Assembly: GCF_000423165.1 (NCBI RefSeq)
Contig: NZ_KE383983.1
Location: forward strand, 269,965-333,964
Length of the DNA: 64,000 nt
DNA from: Pseudidiomarina sediminum DSM 21906
GTDB lineage: Bacteria > Pseudomonadota > Gammaproteobacteria > Enterobacterales > Alteromonadaceae
Direction of reading: 5' to 3'
A model generated the notes under the pieces. That model worked only from the letters and a program-made list of their open reading frames with translations, had not been told where the DNA came from and searched no databases. This document shows positions 39,079-49,074 of this stretch, piece by piece (within the stretch, counting starts at the first letter, position 1; every line of letters starts with the position of its first letter). The translations under genes were made by a program, and so were the position numbers.

Positions 39079-40107
39079 TTACGCTTCCCAATCCAAAATC
39101 ACTTTGCCTGATTGACCTGAAATCATGATTTCAAAGCCTTCTTCGTAGGCGTCAACGGGCAACTGGTGTGTAAGGATTGGACTTAAATCTAATCCTGATT
39201 GCAACAAACTCGCCATTTTATACCATGTTTCAAACATTTCACGGCCATAAATACCTTTGATGGTAAGGCCTTTAAAGATCACTTGGTTCCAGTCAATCGC
39301 TACACTTTGTGGTGGAATACCGAGCATAGCAATCTTACCACCGTGGTTCATGGTCGCGAGCATTTGTGAAAATGCTGAAGGCACACCTGACATTTCCAAG
39401 CCAACATCAAAGCCTTCTTTCATGCCCAACTCGTTCATGACGTCAGTCAATTTCTCTTTACTGACGTCAACGGCCCGGGTTGCCCCCATTTGCTCAGCCA
39501 GCTCAAGGCGGTATGGGTTTACATCGGTAATAACGACGTGCCGGGCACCGACATGACGCGCCACGGCTGCGGCCATAATGCCAATTGGACCGGCACCGGT
39601 GATGAGTACGTCTTCACCTACCAAATCAAAGGCCAATGCAGTGTGAACCGCGTTACCGAATGGGTCAAAAATAGCGGCGAGGTCATCGCTAATGTCATCG
39701 GGTAACTTAAATGCGTTGTCGGCTGGTATCACTAAGTATTCGGCAAAAGCGCCTGGACGATTGACGCCAACACCCACCGTGTTTCGACACAAATGGCGAC
39801 GTCCGGCACGGCAGTTACGGCAATGACCACAGGTGATGTGACCTTCGCCCGACACGCGATCACCAGGACTAAAACCACGTACGCCTTCACCCATGGCTTC
39901 AACCACACCCACATACTCATGGCCGACAACCATAGGGACAGGAATGGTTTGTTGTGACCATTCATCCCATTTGTAGATGTGGACATCAGTGCCGCAGATT
40001 GCGGTTTTCCTTATTTTGATGAGCAGATCGTTGTAACCGTATTCTGGTTTCTCAACGTCGGTCATCCAAATGCCTGGTTCAGCGTGTAATTTTGCTAATG
40101 CTTTCAT
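39079..40107 (-). CDS. tdh: L-threonine 3-dehydrogenase
   Basis: 342 aa zinc MDR dehydrogenase oxidising L-threonine to 2-amino-3-ketobutyrate, which Kbl cleaves. The catalytic zinc site is [14 protein letters not shown] with GHEYVG, the structural zinc cysteines are [15 protein letters not shown], and the NAD fold is [16 protein letters not shown] chose ATG 40107 because GGAGG lies 6 bp upstream and it gives the standard N terminus MKALAKLH. Confidence 0.97.
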   Translation of the reverse strand: MKALAKLHAEPGIWMTDVEKPEYGYNDLLIKIRKTAICGTDVHIYKWDEWSQQTIPVPMVVGHEYVGVVEAMGEGVRGFSPGDRVSGEGHITCGHCRNCRAGRRHLCRNTVGVGVNRPGAFAEYLVIPADNAFKLPDDISDDLAAIFDPFGNAVHTALAFDLVGEDVLITGAGPIGIMAAAVARHVGARHVVITDVNPYRLELAEQMGATRAVDVSKEKLTDVMNELGMKEGFDVGLEMSGVPSAFSQMLATMNHGGKIAMLGIPPQSVAIDWNQVIFKGLTIKGIYGREMFETWYKMASLLQSGLDLSPILTHQLPVDAYEEGFEIMISGQSGKVILDWEA

Positions 40108-40133
40108 AAGCGTCCTCCGCGACAAGGTTGCGG

Positions 40134-41327
40134 TTAAATGATACCGAGATCTTTACCAATACGAATAAAGGCTGCAACCGCACGTTCAAGTTGTTCGCGG
40201 CTGTGACCTGCCGACATCTGGGTACGGATACGCGCTTTACCACGTGGCACCACAGGGAAAGAGAAACCAACCACATAAATACCTTCGGCAAGCAGGCGAT
40301 CCGACATTTCGGCGGCAAGTTTGGCATCACCAATCATCACTGGAATAATCGCATGATCAGCGCCACTTAGGGTAAAGCCAGCTTTGGTCATCTCTGTGCG
40401 GAAGTAGTTAGCGTTATCCCATAGCTGTTGACGTAAGGCATCGCCTTGCTCAAGCATTTCAAGTACGCGAATCGAAGCTTGCACAATGGCTGGCGCAACC
40501 GAGTTCGAGAACAAATAGGGACGCGAGCGTTGACGCAACCAGTCGATGACTTGTTTTTTACCAGAGGTGTAACCACCTGAGGCGCCACCAAGAGCTTTCC
40601 CTAAAGTACCGGTGATGATGTCAACACGACCCATTACATCGCAATACTCATGGGTTCCTTTACCGTTAGCACCTAAGAAGCCGGTGGCGTGACAGTCGTC
40701 CATCATGGTCAGTGCGCCGTACTGGTCGGCTAAATCACAGATGCCTTTCATGTTGGCGATGACACCGTCCATTGAGAACACGCCATCAGTTGCGATCAAG
40801 ATGTGGCGCGCGCCATCGGCCTTGGCTTGCTTTAACTGTGCTTCAAGGTCGTTCAGGTCATTGTTTTTATAACGGTAGCGTTTTGCCTTACTGAGGCGAA
40901 TTCCGTCAATGATCGAGGCATGGTTGAGTTCATCACTGATGATGGCATCTTCTGGGCCCATAAGGGTTTCGAACAAACCACCGTTGGCGTCGAAACACGA
41001 CGAATAAAGAATGGTATCTTCAGTGCCCAAAAACTGACTTAATTTCGCTTCTAAGGTTTTGTGGATATCTTGCGTACCACAAATAAAGCGTACCGACGCG
41101 GTCCCAAAACCGTGCTCGTCGAGGCCTTGTTTCGCCGCTGCGATGAGGTCAGGGTGGTTCGCGAGCCCTAAGTAGTTGTTGGCACAAAAGTTCAGTACCG
41201 ACTGGCCGTCAGCAACAGTAATCTCCGCCGCTTGATCACTGGTGATTACGCGTTCATTTTTGTACAGGCCTTCAGCTTTGAGTTCGTCTAGCTGGGTGTC
41301 GAGTTGTTGATAAAAATCAGTCTTCAT
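40134..41327 (-). CDS. kbl: 2-amino-3-ketobutyrate coenzyme A ligase
   Basis: 397 aa PLP enzyme of the alpha-oxoamine synthase family. It converts the Tdh product plus CoA into glycine and acetyl-CoA. The PLP Lys is in [15 protein letters not shown], the [10 protein letters not shown] motif holds the cofactor Asp/His, and the substrate loop [10 protein letters not shown] is intact. GGAG lies 6 bp upstream. It is followed by tdh after 26 bp, the conserved kbl-tdh threonine-degradation operon. Confidence 0.97.
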   Translation of the reverse strand: MKTDFYQQLDTQLDELKAEGLYKNERVITSDQAAEITVADGQSVLNFCANNYLGLANHPDLIAAAKQGLDEHGFGTASVRFICGTQDIHKTLEAKLSQFLGTEDTILYSSCFDANGGLFETLMGPEDAIISDELNHASIIDGIRLSKAKRYRYKNNDLNDLEAQLKQAKADGARHILIATDGVFSMDGVIANMKGICDLADQYGALTMMDDCHATGFLGANGKGTHEYCDVMGRVDIITGTLGKALGGASGGYTSGKKQVIDWLRQRSRPYLFSNSVAPAIVQASIRVLEMLEQGDALRQQLWDNANYFRTEMTKAGFTLSGADHAIIPVMIGDAKLAAEMSDRLLAEGIYVVGFSFPVVPRGKARIRTQMSAGHSREQLERAVAAFIRIGKDLGII

Positions 41328-41331
41328 GTAA

Positions 41332-41937
<606 letters not shown>

Positions 41938-41949
41938 AGAAACCGTCAA

Positions 41950-41973
41950 GTTAGCTAGCGATCGCTGGCTAAC
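41950..41973. repeat. 24-bp near-perfect palindrome between coaD and pckA
   Basis: Arms GTTAGCTAGCGA (41950-41961) and TCGCTGGCTAAC (41962-41973) match at 11 of 12 positions and centre on GCGATCGC. As RNA it could form a stem of about ten pairs including one G-U. It is followed by ATCATTTTT, a poor T tract, so it may be the coaD terminator or an operator for pckA, whose -10-like TAGAAT is at 41999-42004. Confidence 0.5.
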
Positions 41974-42064
41974 ACTATCATTTTTACCGATTTCGAGGTA
42001 GAATCGCGCCCCAAATTTCGTTTCACATTCATTTGCTCAGACCAGACCCGCAGGAGTCCGCCAC

Positions 42065-43666
42065 ATGACTGATCTGGATTTAGGCCAATACGGCATCACA
42101 GACGTCACTGAAGTTGTTCATAACCCTTCTTATGATTTGTTGTTTGAAGAAGAAACGCGTAGCGATCTACAAGGCTATGAGAAAGGTGTTGTCACCAAGC
42201 TCGGCGCTGTTGCTGTAGACACGGGTATTTTTACCGGCCGTTCTCCGAAGGACAAATACATTGTTCGTGATGAAACCACAAAAGATACCTTGTGGTGGGC
42301 AGATCAAGGCAAGAATGACAACAAAGCTATTGATGGCGAAGTTTGGCAGGACTTGAAAGCGACAGTAACCCAACAGCTTTCTGGTAAGCGCTTATTTGTG
42401 GTCGACACCTATTGTGGTGCGAACGAAGATACCCGTCTAGCGGTACGTTTTATTACGGAAGTAGCGTGGCAAGCGCATTTCGTGAAAAACATGTTCATTC
42501 GCCCAAGCGAAGACGAGCTAGCGACCTTTAAACCTGATTTTGTTGTTATGAATGGTGCCAAGTGCATCAACGAAAAATGGCAAGAGCACGGTTTGAATTC
42601 AGAAAACTTTGTTGCGTTTAACCTAACAGAGCGGATTCAGCTGATCGGTGGTACTTGGTACGGCGGTGAGATGAAGAAAGGTATGTTCTCAATGATGAAC
42701 TACTTCTTGCCATTGAAAGGCGTCGCATCAATGCACTGTTCAGCCAACGTTGGCGAGCAAGGTGACGTGGCAATCTTCTTCGGTTTATCAGGTACTGGTA
42801 AAACAACACTTTCAACCGATCCTAAGCGTCAGTTGATCGGTGATGACGAGCACGGTTGGGACGACGACGGTGTCTTCAACTTTGAAGGTGGCTGTTACGC
42901 GAAAACCATCAACTTATCACAAGAAGCTGAGCCAGATATCTATAACGCGATCCGTCGTGACGCGTTGTTAGAGAACGTGACCGTACTTGACGACGGCACC
43001 GTCGACTTTAACGATGGTTCAAAAACTGAAAATACCCGTGTGTCTTACCCGATTTATCACATCGATAACATCGTTAAGCCAGTATCGAAAGCAGGTCACG
43101 CGAAGAAAGTTATCTTCTTGACTGCGGATGCATTTGGGGTGTTGCCGCCGGTCTCTAAATTGACCAAAGAGCAAACCAAGTACCACTTCTTGTCAGGCTT
43201 TACTGCGAAGTTGGCGGGTACAGAGCGTGGTATTACAGAACCAACACCAACTTTCTCAAGCTGTTTCGGCGCGGCCTTCTTAAGCCTGCACCCAACCAAG
43301 TATGCGGAAGTACTGGTGAAGCGGATGGAAGCTTCTGGTGCTGAAGCTTACCTTGTTAACACTGGTTGGAACGGTACTGGCAAGCGCATTTCGATTAAAG
43401 CGACGCGCGCAATCATCGACGCTATCTTGGATGGCAGCATCGAAGATGCAGAATTTGTAAACTTGCCATACTTCAATCTCGCGATGCCAACGACTTTGGC
43501 TGGCGTTGAAGACACCTCAATTCTTGACCCACGCAATACTTACAGTGATGCGCAAGATTGGGACGTAAAAGCGCAAGATTTGGCAAAACGTTTTGTCGCC
43601 AACTTCGAGAAGTTTACTGACAACGACGAAGGTAAAGCCTTAGTTGCTGCTGGACCGCAGTTGTAA
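42065..43666 (+). CDS. pckA: Phosphoenolpyruvate carboxykinase (ATP)
   Basis: 533 aa. Converts oxaloacetate to phosphoenolpyruvate at the start of gluconeogenesis, in keeping with growth on amino acids. It contains [11 protein letters not shown], the oxaloacetate site [16 protein letters not shown]-like ([17 protein letters not shown]), P-loop [11 protein letters not shown] and metal site DDEHGW. AGGAG precedes the ATG. A strong terminator follows. Confidence 0.98.
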   Translation: MTDLDLGQYGITDVTEVVHNPSYDLLFEEETRSDLQGYEKGVVTKLGAVAVDTGIFTGRSPKDKYIVRDETTKDTLWWADQGKNDNKAIDGEVWQDLKATVTQQLSGKRLFVVDTYCGANEDTRLAVRFITEVAWQAHFVKNMFIRPSEDELATFKPDFVVMNGAKCINEKWQEHGLNSENFVAFNLTERIQLIGGTWYGGEMKKGMFSMMNYFLPLKGVASMHCSANVGEQGDVAIFFGLSGTGKTTLSTDPKRQLIGDDEHGWDDDGVFNFEGGCYAKTINLSQEAEPDIYNAIRRDALLENVTVLDDGTVDFNDGSKTENTRVSYPIYHIDNIVKPVSKAGHAKKVIFLTADAFGVLPPVSKLTKEQTKYHFLSGFTAKLAGTERGITEPTPTFSSCFGAAFLSLHPTKYAEVLVKRMEASGAEAYLVNTGWNGTGKRISIKATRAIIDAILDGSIEDAEFVNLPYFNLAMPTTLAGVEDTSILDPRNTYSDAQDWDVKAQDLAKRFVANFEKFTDNDEGKALVAAGPQL

Positions 43667-43691
43667 GCAATACCTCGAACCTAGATCATCT

Positions 43692-43720
43692 AAGCCTCGC
43701 ATCATGCGGGGCTTTTTTTT
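43692..43720 (+). terminator. Rho-independent terminator of pckA
   Basis: Stem AAGCCTCGC (43692-43700) and GCGGGGCTT (43706-43714) with one G-U pair and an ATCAT loop, followed by eight T. Confidence 0.93.
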
Positions 43721-43813
43721 GAAACATTCCCACACAATTCATTAACAAAACCTCACGGAAAATAGACTGCGCTATGGGATAATGCCGTAACGATAACTAA
43801 GGAGTTGGCATTG

Positions 43814-44725
43814 ATGTACATAGAAGCACAGTCGGTCAGCAAGGAATACGCAACTGTTCGCGCCGTAGACAAAGTGAGCTTGGTTGCGCAAGGTGGTGAA
43901 ATCCTCGCGTTACTCGGACCTAATGGTGCCGGTAAATCTTCCCTAGTACGCATGTTGGTGGGGCTTACTCAGCCTGATGAAGGCGCGATCATCTATCGCT
44001 CGGCTGCTGATGGCAGCGCACAGAGCTTGGCGACCGAAGCCTTTGGTTACTTGCCCGAAGATCGCGGTCTTTATCTTGACCGCACCATTGTCGATAACCT
44101 GAATTACATCGCCCGTTTGCGTGGTTTAGATAAAGCGACGGCGAAGCAAAACATTGAGCACTGGTTGGCGCGTTTTGATTTATCTGAGCGGGCGACCGAA
44201 CCAATGCGGCAACTGTCGAAAGGGAATCAGCAAAAGGTGCAGTTAATTGCGACCTTACTGCATAACCCGAAGTTGGTGATTTTAGACGAACCTTTTTCAG
44301 GGTTAGATCCGGTTAACCAAGAGTTTGTCTTACGTGTGCTGGAGGAGCTGCGGACCGCGGGCACCACCGTCATTTTGAGTGCGCATCAAATGGCTCTGGT
44401 CGAGCGTATGGCGGATAAACTGATGTTGATGAATAAAGGTAAGGTGATTGCGCAAGGCAGTTTGCCGCAAGTGCGTCAGCAACTTCAGACGCAGCAGAGC
44501 TTAATGGTGGAATTTAGCACTGACGTCGACGCCGAAACCGTTGCGCAGGTGCCAGAAGTGCAGGCGGTGGAATCACTCGATAGCCGCAATTATGTGTTGC
44601 AGTGTCAAGATAGTGTGGCGCCAGAAGCGCTTTTGGTGGCTTTGCAAGGCTGCGCGCCGGTCGTGCAATTCAGTCGGCAGCAACATAGTTTACATGAGCT
44701 TTATTTACAGGCGGTGCAATCATGA
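43814..44725 (+). CDS. ABC-2 transporter ATPase (NatA-like)
   Basis: 303 aa. Walker A GPNGAGKSSLV near residue 37, signature LSKGNQQKVQ near 138, Walker B LVILDEPFSGLD near 157, and a C-terminal extension (about 215-303) like the DUF4162 domain of NatA-type ATPases. I chose ATG 43814 with AAGGAG (43799-43804) 9 bp upstream. Its stop overlaps the permease start as ATGA. The substrate is unknown; sodium, drugs or peptides are handled by relatives. Confidence 0.87.
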   Translation: MYIEAQSVSKEYATVRAVDKVSLVAQGGEILALLGPNGAGKSSLVRMLVGLTQPDEGAIIYRSAADGSAQSLATEAFGYLPEDRGLYLDRTIVDNLNYIARLRGLDKATAKQNIEHWLARFDLSERATEPMRQLSKGNQQKVQLIATLLHNPKLVILDEPFSGLDPVNQEFVLRVLEELRTAGTTVILSAHQMALVERMADKLMLMNKGKVIAQGSLPQVRQQLQTQQSLMVEFSTDVDAETVAQVPEVQAVESLDSRNYVLQCQDSVAPEALLVALQGCAPVVQFSRQQHSLHELYLQAVQS

Positions 44726-45906
44726 GTCGTTGGTCACAAGTACGTCGCATTGGCGGCTTCGAATTTCGTCGCTTTTTTAAATGGAAGCAGGAGCTCTTCT
44801 CGCTGGTATTAATGGCGGCACTATTTGGTGCCTCATTTGGCTGGAGTGTGCTGAAGGATGCCTTAGAAGAAACTCAGCAGATAGCGGTCACCTCAGAAGT
44901 GCGTTTGCCGGAACTACGCAATATTGCCTGGGATTACGTGCCGGCAAGTGAGCAGTTGACGCAACAATTAGGCGAGCGATACAACGGTATTCTGCATGTT
45001 GTGAGTAGTCCTGAACAAGGCTATGGTGCGCAGTTGACCGTCACCAGTAGCGCCGGTTGGCAAGATCGACTCGAGGCTCAGTTGCAGCAGTGGTTACAAC
45101 AACAAAAAATGCGTGCGCTGCCATTAAGTGAAAGTGATATTGTCATGCTTAATACGCCGATCGCTATTGATGTGACGGTGCAGCGTGAAAGCACCGATGA
45201 AGTTGAAAGTCAGTCGACGGGCAAGGCGATTTCATCCATCATTCTGGTGAGTATTATGGTCGGTGTGTTTGGCAGTTTTGGTTTGATGATGACGGCCATT
45301 ACGCAAGAGAAGCAGCAGCGAGTTACCGAGCAACTGCTAACCTTGATCACGCCAAGTGAGTGGATGGACGGTAAGATTTTAGGGATCACGCTACATTCTT
45401 TAAAGAGCATGGCCACCGTCGTAATCATCATGCTGTTGGTCACTGTGCTGTTTACTGTTATTGGCGGTGACGCCTTGAGCTTACCAGCGATTTCTGCCAG
45501 TGGCGTTATTTTGGCCCTGCTCTTCGCGTTGGTGGGATTGGTGATGATCAATGCCATGATGGCCGGTTTTGCTGCGACCATTGATGATCCGAACCATTCT
45601 GGCCGCCCGGTCGTTATGCTTATCCCTGGGTTGTTTGTTGCCGCTGGTTTTGGGGTTATGGACAGTTTGCAGGGCGTCTTGGCGCAATTTTTGAGTTGGT
45701 TCCCGCTGACCTCGTTCGCGGTCATGCCTTTGCGTGTTGCCGATGGGGGCGTGGTCTGGTGGGAGTGGGCCGGTAGCTTGGTCTTGTTGCTATTAACCAC
45801 CTACGTGATTCGTTCTGCCGCAATTCGCGTGTTTCGTCTTGGTATCACCATGTATGGCAAAGAGCCGTCATGGCGTCATATTGGTCGCGCGTTGATCGGT
45901 CGTTAA
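44722..45906 (+). CDS. ABC-2 transporter permease (NatB-like)
   Basis: 394 aa. One N-terminal membrane segment (about 24-46), a large extracytoplasmic domain (about 47-165), then five or six membrane segments from about 175 onward, the NatB/YhaP layout. It forms an exporter with the ATPase encoded just upstream. The last 39 bp overlap the convergent diguanylate cyclase gene, the longest overlap in the window. Confidence 0.85.
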   Translation: MSRWSQVRRIGGFEFRRFFKWKQELFSLVLMAALFGASFGWSVLKDALEETQQIAVTSEVRLPELRNIAWDYVPASEQLTQQLGERYNGILHVVSSPEQGYGAQLTVTSSAGWQDRLEAQLQQWLQQQKMRALPLSESDIVMLNTPIAIDVTVQRESTDEVESQSTGKAISSIILVSIMVGVFGSFGLMMTAITQEKQQRVTEQLLTLITPSEWMDGKILGITLHSLKSMATVVIIMLLVTVLFTVIGGDALSLPAISASGVILALLFALVGLVMINAMMAGFAATIDDPNHSGRPVVMLIPGLFVAAGFGVMDSLQGVLAQFLSWFPLTSFAVMPLRVADGGVVWWEWAGSLVLLLLTTYVIRSAAIRVFRLGITMYGKEPSWRHIGRALIGR

Positions 45907-46983
45907 TTCTACTTCGGTGAGCTCCGCATCGGTGACGGTGCGGTTGCGGCCTGAAGTTTTGGCCGCATACAACGCTTGATCGACGCGTTGCATTAAGCTT
46001 GTGGCATCGTCATCGCTGCGCACGCAGGCGACGCCAAAACTACTGGTAATATGAATACCATTGCGGAACTTAAACGCCGCAATGGTATTGCGTAGCTTTT
46101 CCGCCAACATTTTGGCTTGGTCACAGTCAGTGTTCGGTAGCACGAGCAAAAACTCTTCACCTCCCCAGCGGCCAATGAGGTCAGAATTGCGTACCGAGTT
46201 GCGTAACAATTGCGCCATTTCAATCAAAATCACATCACCGATCGGATGTCCGTGAACATCGTTAATGGTCTTAAAGTGGTCGATATCACCCAGAATCAAG
46301 CAGAAGGATTCGTCGTTTTGCCGTCGCATACGTAGGGCATTGCCTAGCGCTCGATCAAGTTTGGCTCGGTTCGCGAGGCTGGTCAGTGGGTCGGTCGTGG
46401 CAATGTATTCGAGTTTTTGATTGTGTTTTTCAAGGTAGTGAAACGCCTCGGCTCGGGTCTTTTCGATATGTCGTAAAATAACAATAAGCGCTGCGGTTGC
46501 TGTGAGAATATTGAGCAGAGAACGCAGTGTAAATGGTGCAGGTTGCCATAACGCAGCCACTTGATTGACGTAGGTCAGGCATCCGCCAATAACAAGAATA
46601 CTAAGAATATAGCCCCAGGTGCGACCTAATAAGAAAAATACGATAGGCGGGTAAATCGAAAGCCAGTACAGCGCGTACCCTTGTCCTGCAGAGCGGACGA
46701 TGTAGAGCACTAGGAGTGTCGCTGTGGCCAAGGCAACCACCAGCGAAATGACGGAGGTATCGGAGGGACGGCGGCGTAACCACGCGGTTCCGGCTAAGGC
46801 GAGGGTACTACTGATAAAGTGGTAGAGTGCAAGCGTGGGCTTAGCAAATAAGAATTGGTTAATACAGCCAAGAAGCAAAAAGCTAACGAACATTACCCAA
46901 AGTAATGCTCGGAGGAATTGGACCCGCCGGTACAGCGGGTCCTGCGGGTCATTAATTGAGTTGTTCCGCATGTGGTAACTCAT
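45868..46983 (-). CDS. Membrane-bound GGDEF diguanylate cyclase
   Basis: 371 aa. Five or six N-terminal membrane segments (about 25-170) form a likely sensor, then a GGDEF domain (about 195-355). The active site is GGEEF at 274-278, so cyclic-di-GMP synthesis is expected, and the inhibitory I-site RNSD is at 265-268. The start overlaps the S9 peptidase by 32 bp if ATG 46983 is used, or 20 bp from ATG 46971. No strong ribosome-binding site is seen, so coupling to the peptidase is plausible. Confidence 0.88.
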   Translation of the reverse strand: MSYHMRNNSINDPQDPLYRRVQFLRALLWVMFVSFLLLGCINQFLFAKPTLALYHFISSTLALAGTAWLRRRPSDTSVISLVVALATATLLVLYIVRSAGQGYALYWLSIYPPIVFFLLGRTWGYILSILVIGGCLTYVNQVAALWQPAPFTLRSLLNILTATAALIVILRHIEKTRAEAFHYLEKHNQKLEYIATTDPLTSLANRAKLDRALGNALRMRRQNDESFCLILGDIDHFKTINDVHGHPIGDVILIEMAQLLRNSVRNSDLIGRWGGEEFLLVLPNTDCDQAKMLAEKLRNTIAAFKFRNGIHITSSFGVACVRSDDDATSLMQRVDQALYAAKTSGRNRTVTDAELTEVELTTDQRATNMTP

Positions 46984-48964
46984 GAGCTGGTGCTTCTGAT
47001 TTACCTTCTTTCAAGAAGCTGTCCATCCAACGCATCAAGCGCATGCTGTAATCAAGTTGTGCAGCGACACGACGGTTGCCGTGGCCTTCACCTGGATACA
47101 AGACCAAACGCACCGGCACGTTACCGTGTGTTTTCAGGTAGCGATAGAGCTCCATTGATTGGCTAGGGTGGACACGCGTGTCCTCTTTACCATGCATGAT
47201 AAGAATTGGCGTACGTGCTTTCTCAGCGTGGTAAATAGGGCTGCGCTCTAAATACCATTGCCACTTTTCCCATGGGTAGCTACGCGCGTGAACGGCGTGC
47301 ATTTCTTTGGCGATGTCGGTGGTACCGAACTTTGAAATATTGTCGCTAATACCGACAAACATAACGCTTGCTGCCCAATGCTCGGTTTGCGCTGTGGCGC
47401 CCCAAGCTGACGCGAAACCACCGTATGAGCCACCGGTGATGCCTGCTTTATTGGTATCCACTAAGCCCATTTCGACCAAATGGTTTTTGCCATCAACGAG
47501 ATCGTCAAACTCTTTCCCTGCATAGTCGTTTTGTCCCATTTTCGAGAATTCAACGCCACGGCCTGTGCTACCACGGTAGTTCGGGAAGAATAAAACATAG
47601 CCCTGTTGAGCGGCATATTTGACGGGGCTACCGTAGCGGTCAAGCCAACCGTTGCTGTAATGCGATTCTGGACCACCGTGCACCACAGTGATCAGCGGGT
47701 AACGCGTACCTTCTTGGTAGTCGGTTGGGTAGACCAAAATACCTTCCAGCTCAACGCCATCGCGCGCTTTGTAGCGGATGGTTTCTTGCTTAGGTTGAGT
47801 AATGTCGGCCAACCAAGGGTTTGAGTCAGTTAAGCGAATCAAGCTCTGGTTTTCAATGCGGAATAGCTCCGTCGGATGACTAGCACGGTGTGCACGGGCA
47901 AAGACCGCAGATTGATTCGGAGTTGCCTCGATATCGACCACAATAGCTTCACCTGGCTCTAACAACGAGCGTGTCTCTAACCATTGCATGGTAATGGCAC
48001 GCACTTCACTTTCGGTACCGATGTGGCCAAGGTAAATCAATTCGTCATTCCGACGCCAATCGATATCTTTCACGTGACCAGGATAGTCCGGTAGTACGTC
48101 ACGAACACTGTTATCATTTTGCGTGTCAAACACGTACAGACGGCCACTTGATGGGTCGTTGTAGTCTGCTGAACCAATCACTGCCAGATAACGACCATCC
48201 GGCGAGAATTCTGCTTTGCCTAACTTGCCGACGGTAGAAAACGTGCTTTCTTGCGCGCCTGCAAAGGAGACCAGCTGATACGCGCTGCTCATGTAATTAT
48301 CGTCAATGAGTGCCGTTGGCGCAGTGCGCAATAAAAGCTGCTCATGGCCCGGACGGAAGGCAATCGAGAGCACCTGACGGTCGCTCGTCAATTGCGCCGC
48401 CATCGGCGCGTCGTTACTAAGGTCAACGAGCCAGGCGTGGGTAAACTGATGTTCTTCTTCATAAACTTCTGCTTTGAAGCCTTTTTTCACCAACTCTTTG
48501 TCGGTTTTATCGGCTTTCTCTTGCGCGGTGAAGGCAAGGTAACGCCCGTCTGCACTGAGCGCATAGTCACGGATGCTACTTTCATGACTAAACACGCGTT
48601 GTGCTTCGCCGCCATTTAAAGCGATTTTGTAGAGACTGGTATATTTGTCATCATCACGCTTACTGGTGAAATAAATAAATTCACCGTGCACCGTTACATC
48701 ACGGATGCTTTGTTTATCAGCAATAAATGGAATAGGGTCGTTTTCACCGCGAACGACGAGTAACTCTAAGAAGCTACTCCCATCATCGTCCACATACGGC
48801 GTACGTGGAAGGACACGTGTAAATGCAGCAGTTTGGCCATCATTACTCACTGCGACGCTATTCACAGATTGCGTGGTCACCGTTTCTTGCAGCGTGATGT
48901 CACGCGCAAGAACCGAGAAGCTAAGCGTTGCGCACAAGGTGGTTAGACCGAGTCGAAGGAACAT
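46952..48964 (-). CDS. Exported S9 family prolyl oligopeptidase-like peptidase
   Basis: 670 aa with a signal peptide (about 1-20), an N-terminal beta-propeller (about 30-400, TolB/WD40-like blades such as AEFSPDGRYLAVIG) and a C-terminal alpha/beta hydrolase. The catalytic Ser is in GGSYGGFAS, the Asp in MHGKEDTRV and the His in PGEGHGNR. It probably trims oligopeptides in the periplasm. AGGAGA precedes the ATG. Confidence 0.9.
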   Translation of the reverse strand: MFLRLGLTTLCATLSFSVLARDITLQETVTTQSVNSVAVSNDGQTAAFTRVLPRTPYVDDDGSSFLELLVVRGENDPIPFIADKQSIRDVTVHGEFIYFTSKRDDDKYTSLYKIALNGGEAQRVFSHESSIRDYALSADGRYLAFTAQEKADKTDKELVKKGFKAEVYEEEHQFTHAWLVDLSNDAPMAAQLTSDRQVLSIAFRPGHEQLLLRTAPTALIDDNYMSSAYQLVSFAGAQESTFSTVGKLGKAEFSPDGRYLAVIGSADYNDPSSGRLYVFDTQNDNSVRDVLPDYPGHVKDIDWRRNDELIYLGHIGTESEVRAITMQWLETRSLLEPGEAIVVDIEATPNQSAVFARAHRASHPTELFRIENQSLIRLTDSNPWLADITQPKQETIRYKARDGVELEGILVYPTDYQEGTRYPLITVVHGGPESHYSNGWLDRYGSPVKYAAQQGYVLFFPNYRGSTGRGVEFSKMGQNDYAGKEFDDLVDGKNHLVEMGLVDTNKAGITGGSYGGFASAWGATAQTEHWAASVMFVGISDNISKFGTTDIAKEMHAVHARSYPWEKWQWYLERSPIYHAEKARTPILIMHGKEDTRVHPSQSMELYRYLKTHGNVPVRLVLYPGEGHGNRRVAAQLDYSMRLMRWMDSFLKEGKSEAPAHELPHAEQLN

Positions 48965-48975
48965 CTTATTCTCCT

Positions 48976-49015
48976 ATAGTTTTATTTTTCATGAATATAG
49001 TAGCAGTAAAACTAT
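48976..49015. repeat. 9-bp perfect inverted repeat between S9 peptidase and SLC13 genes
   Basis: ATAGTTTTA (48976-48984) and TAAAACTAT (49007-49015), 22 bp apart, in the 110-bp divergent gap. The enclosed stretch includes a minus-strand TATATT that could be the -10 of the peptidase gene. It may be a shared operator. Confidence 0.4.
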
Positions 49016-49074
49016 TGACTTCCCATGAAATCACGCCACTCTAACCATGACAAAGATGATCTAGGAAGCTGCGT

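Noticed and set aside
45210-45800. 196-codon minus-strand frame opposite the ABC permease
   Set aside because: Antisense to membrane-segment codons, which often leaves long open frames; no domain is evident.
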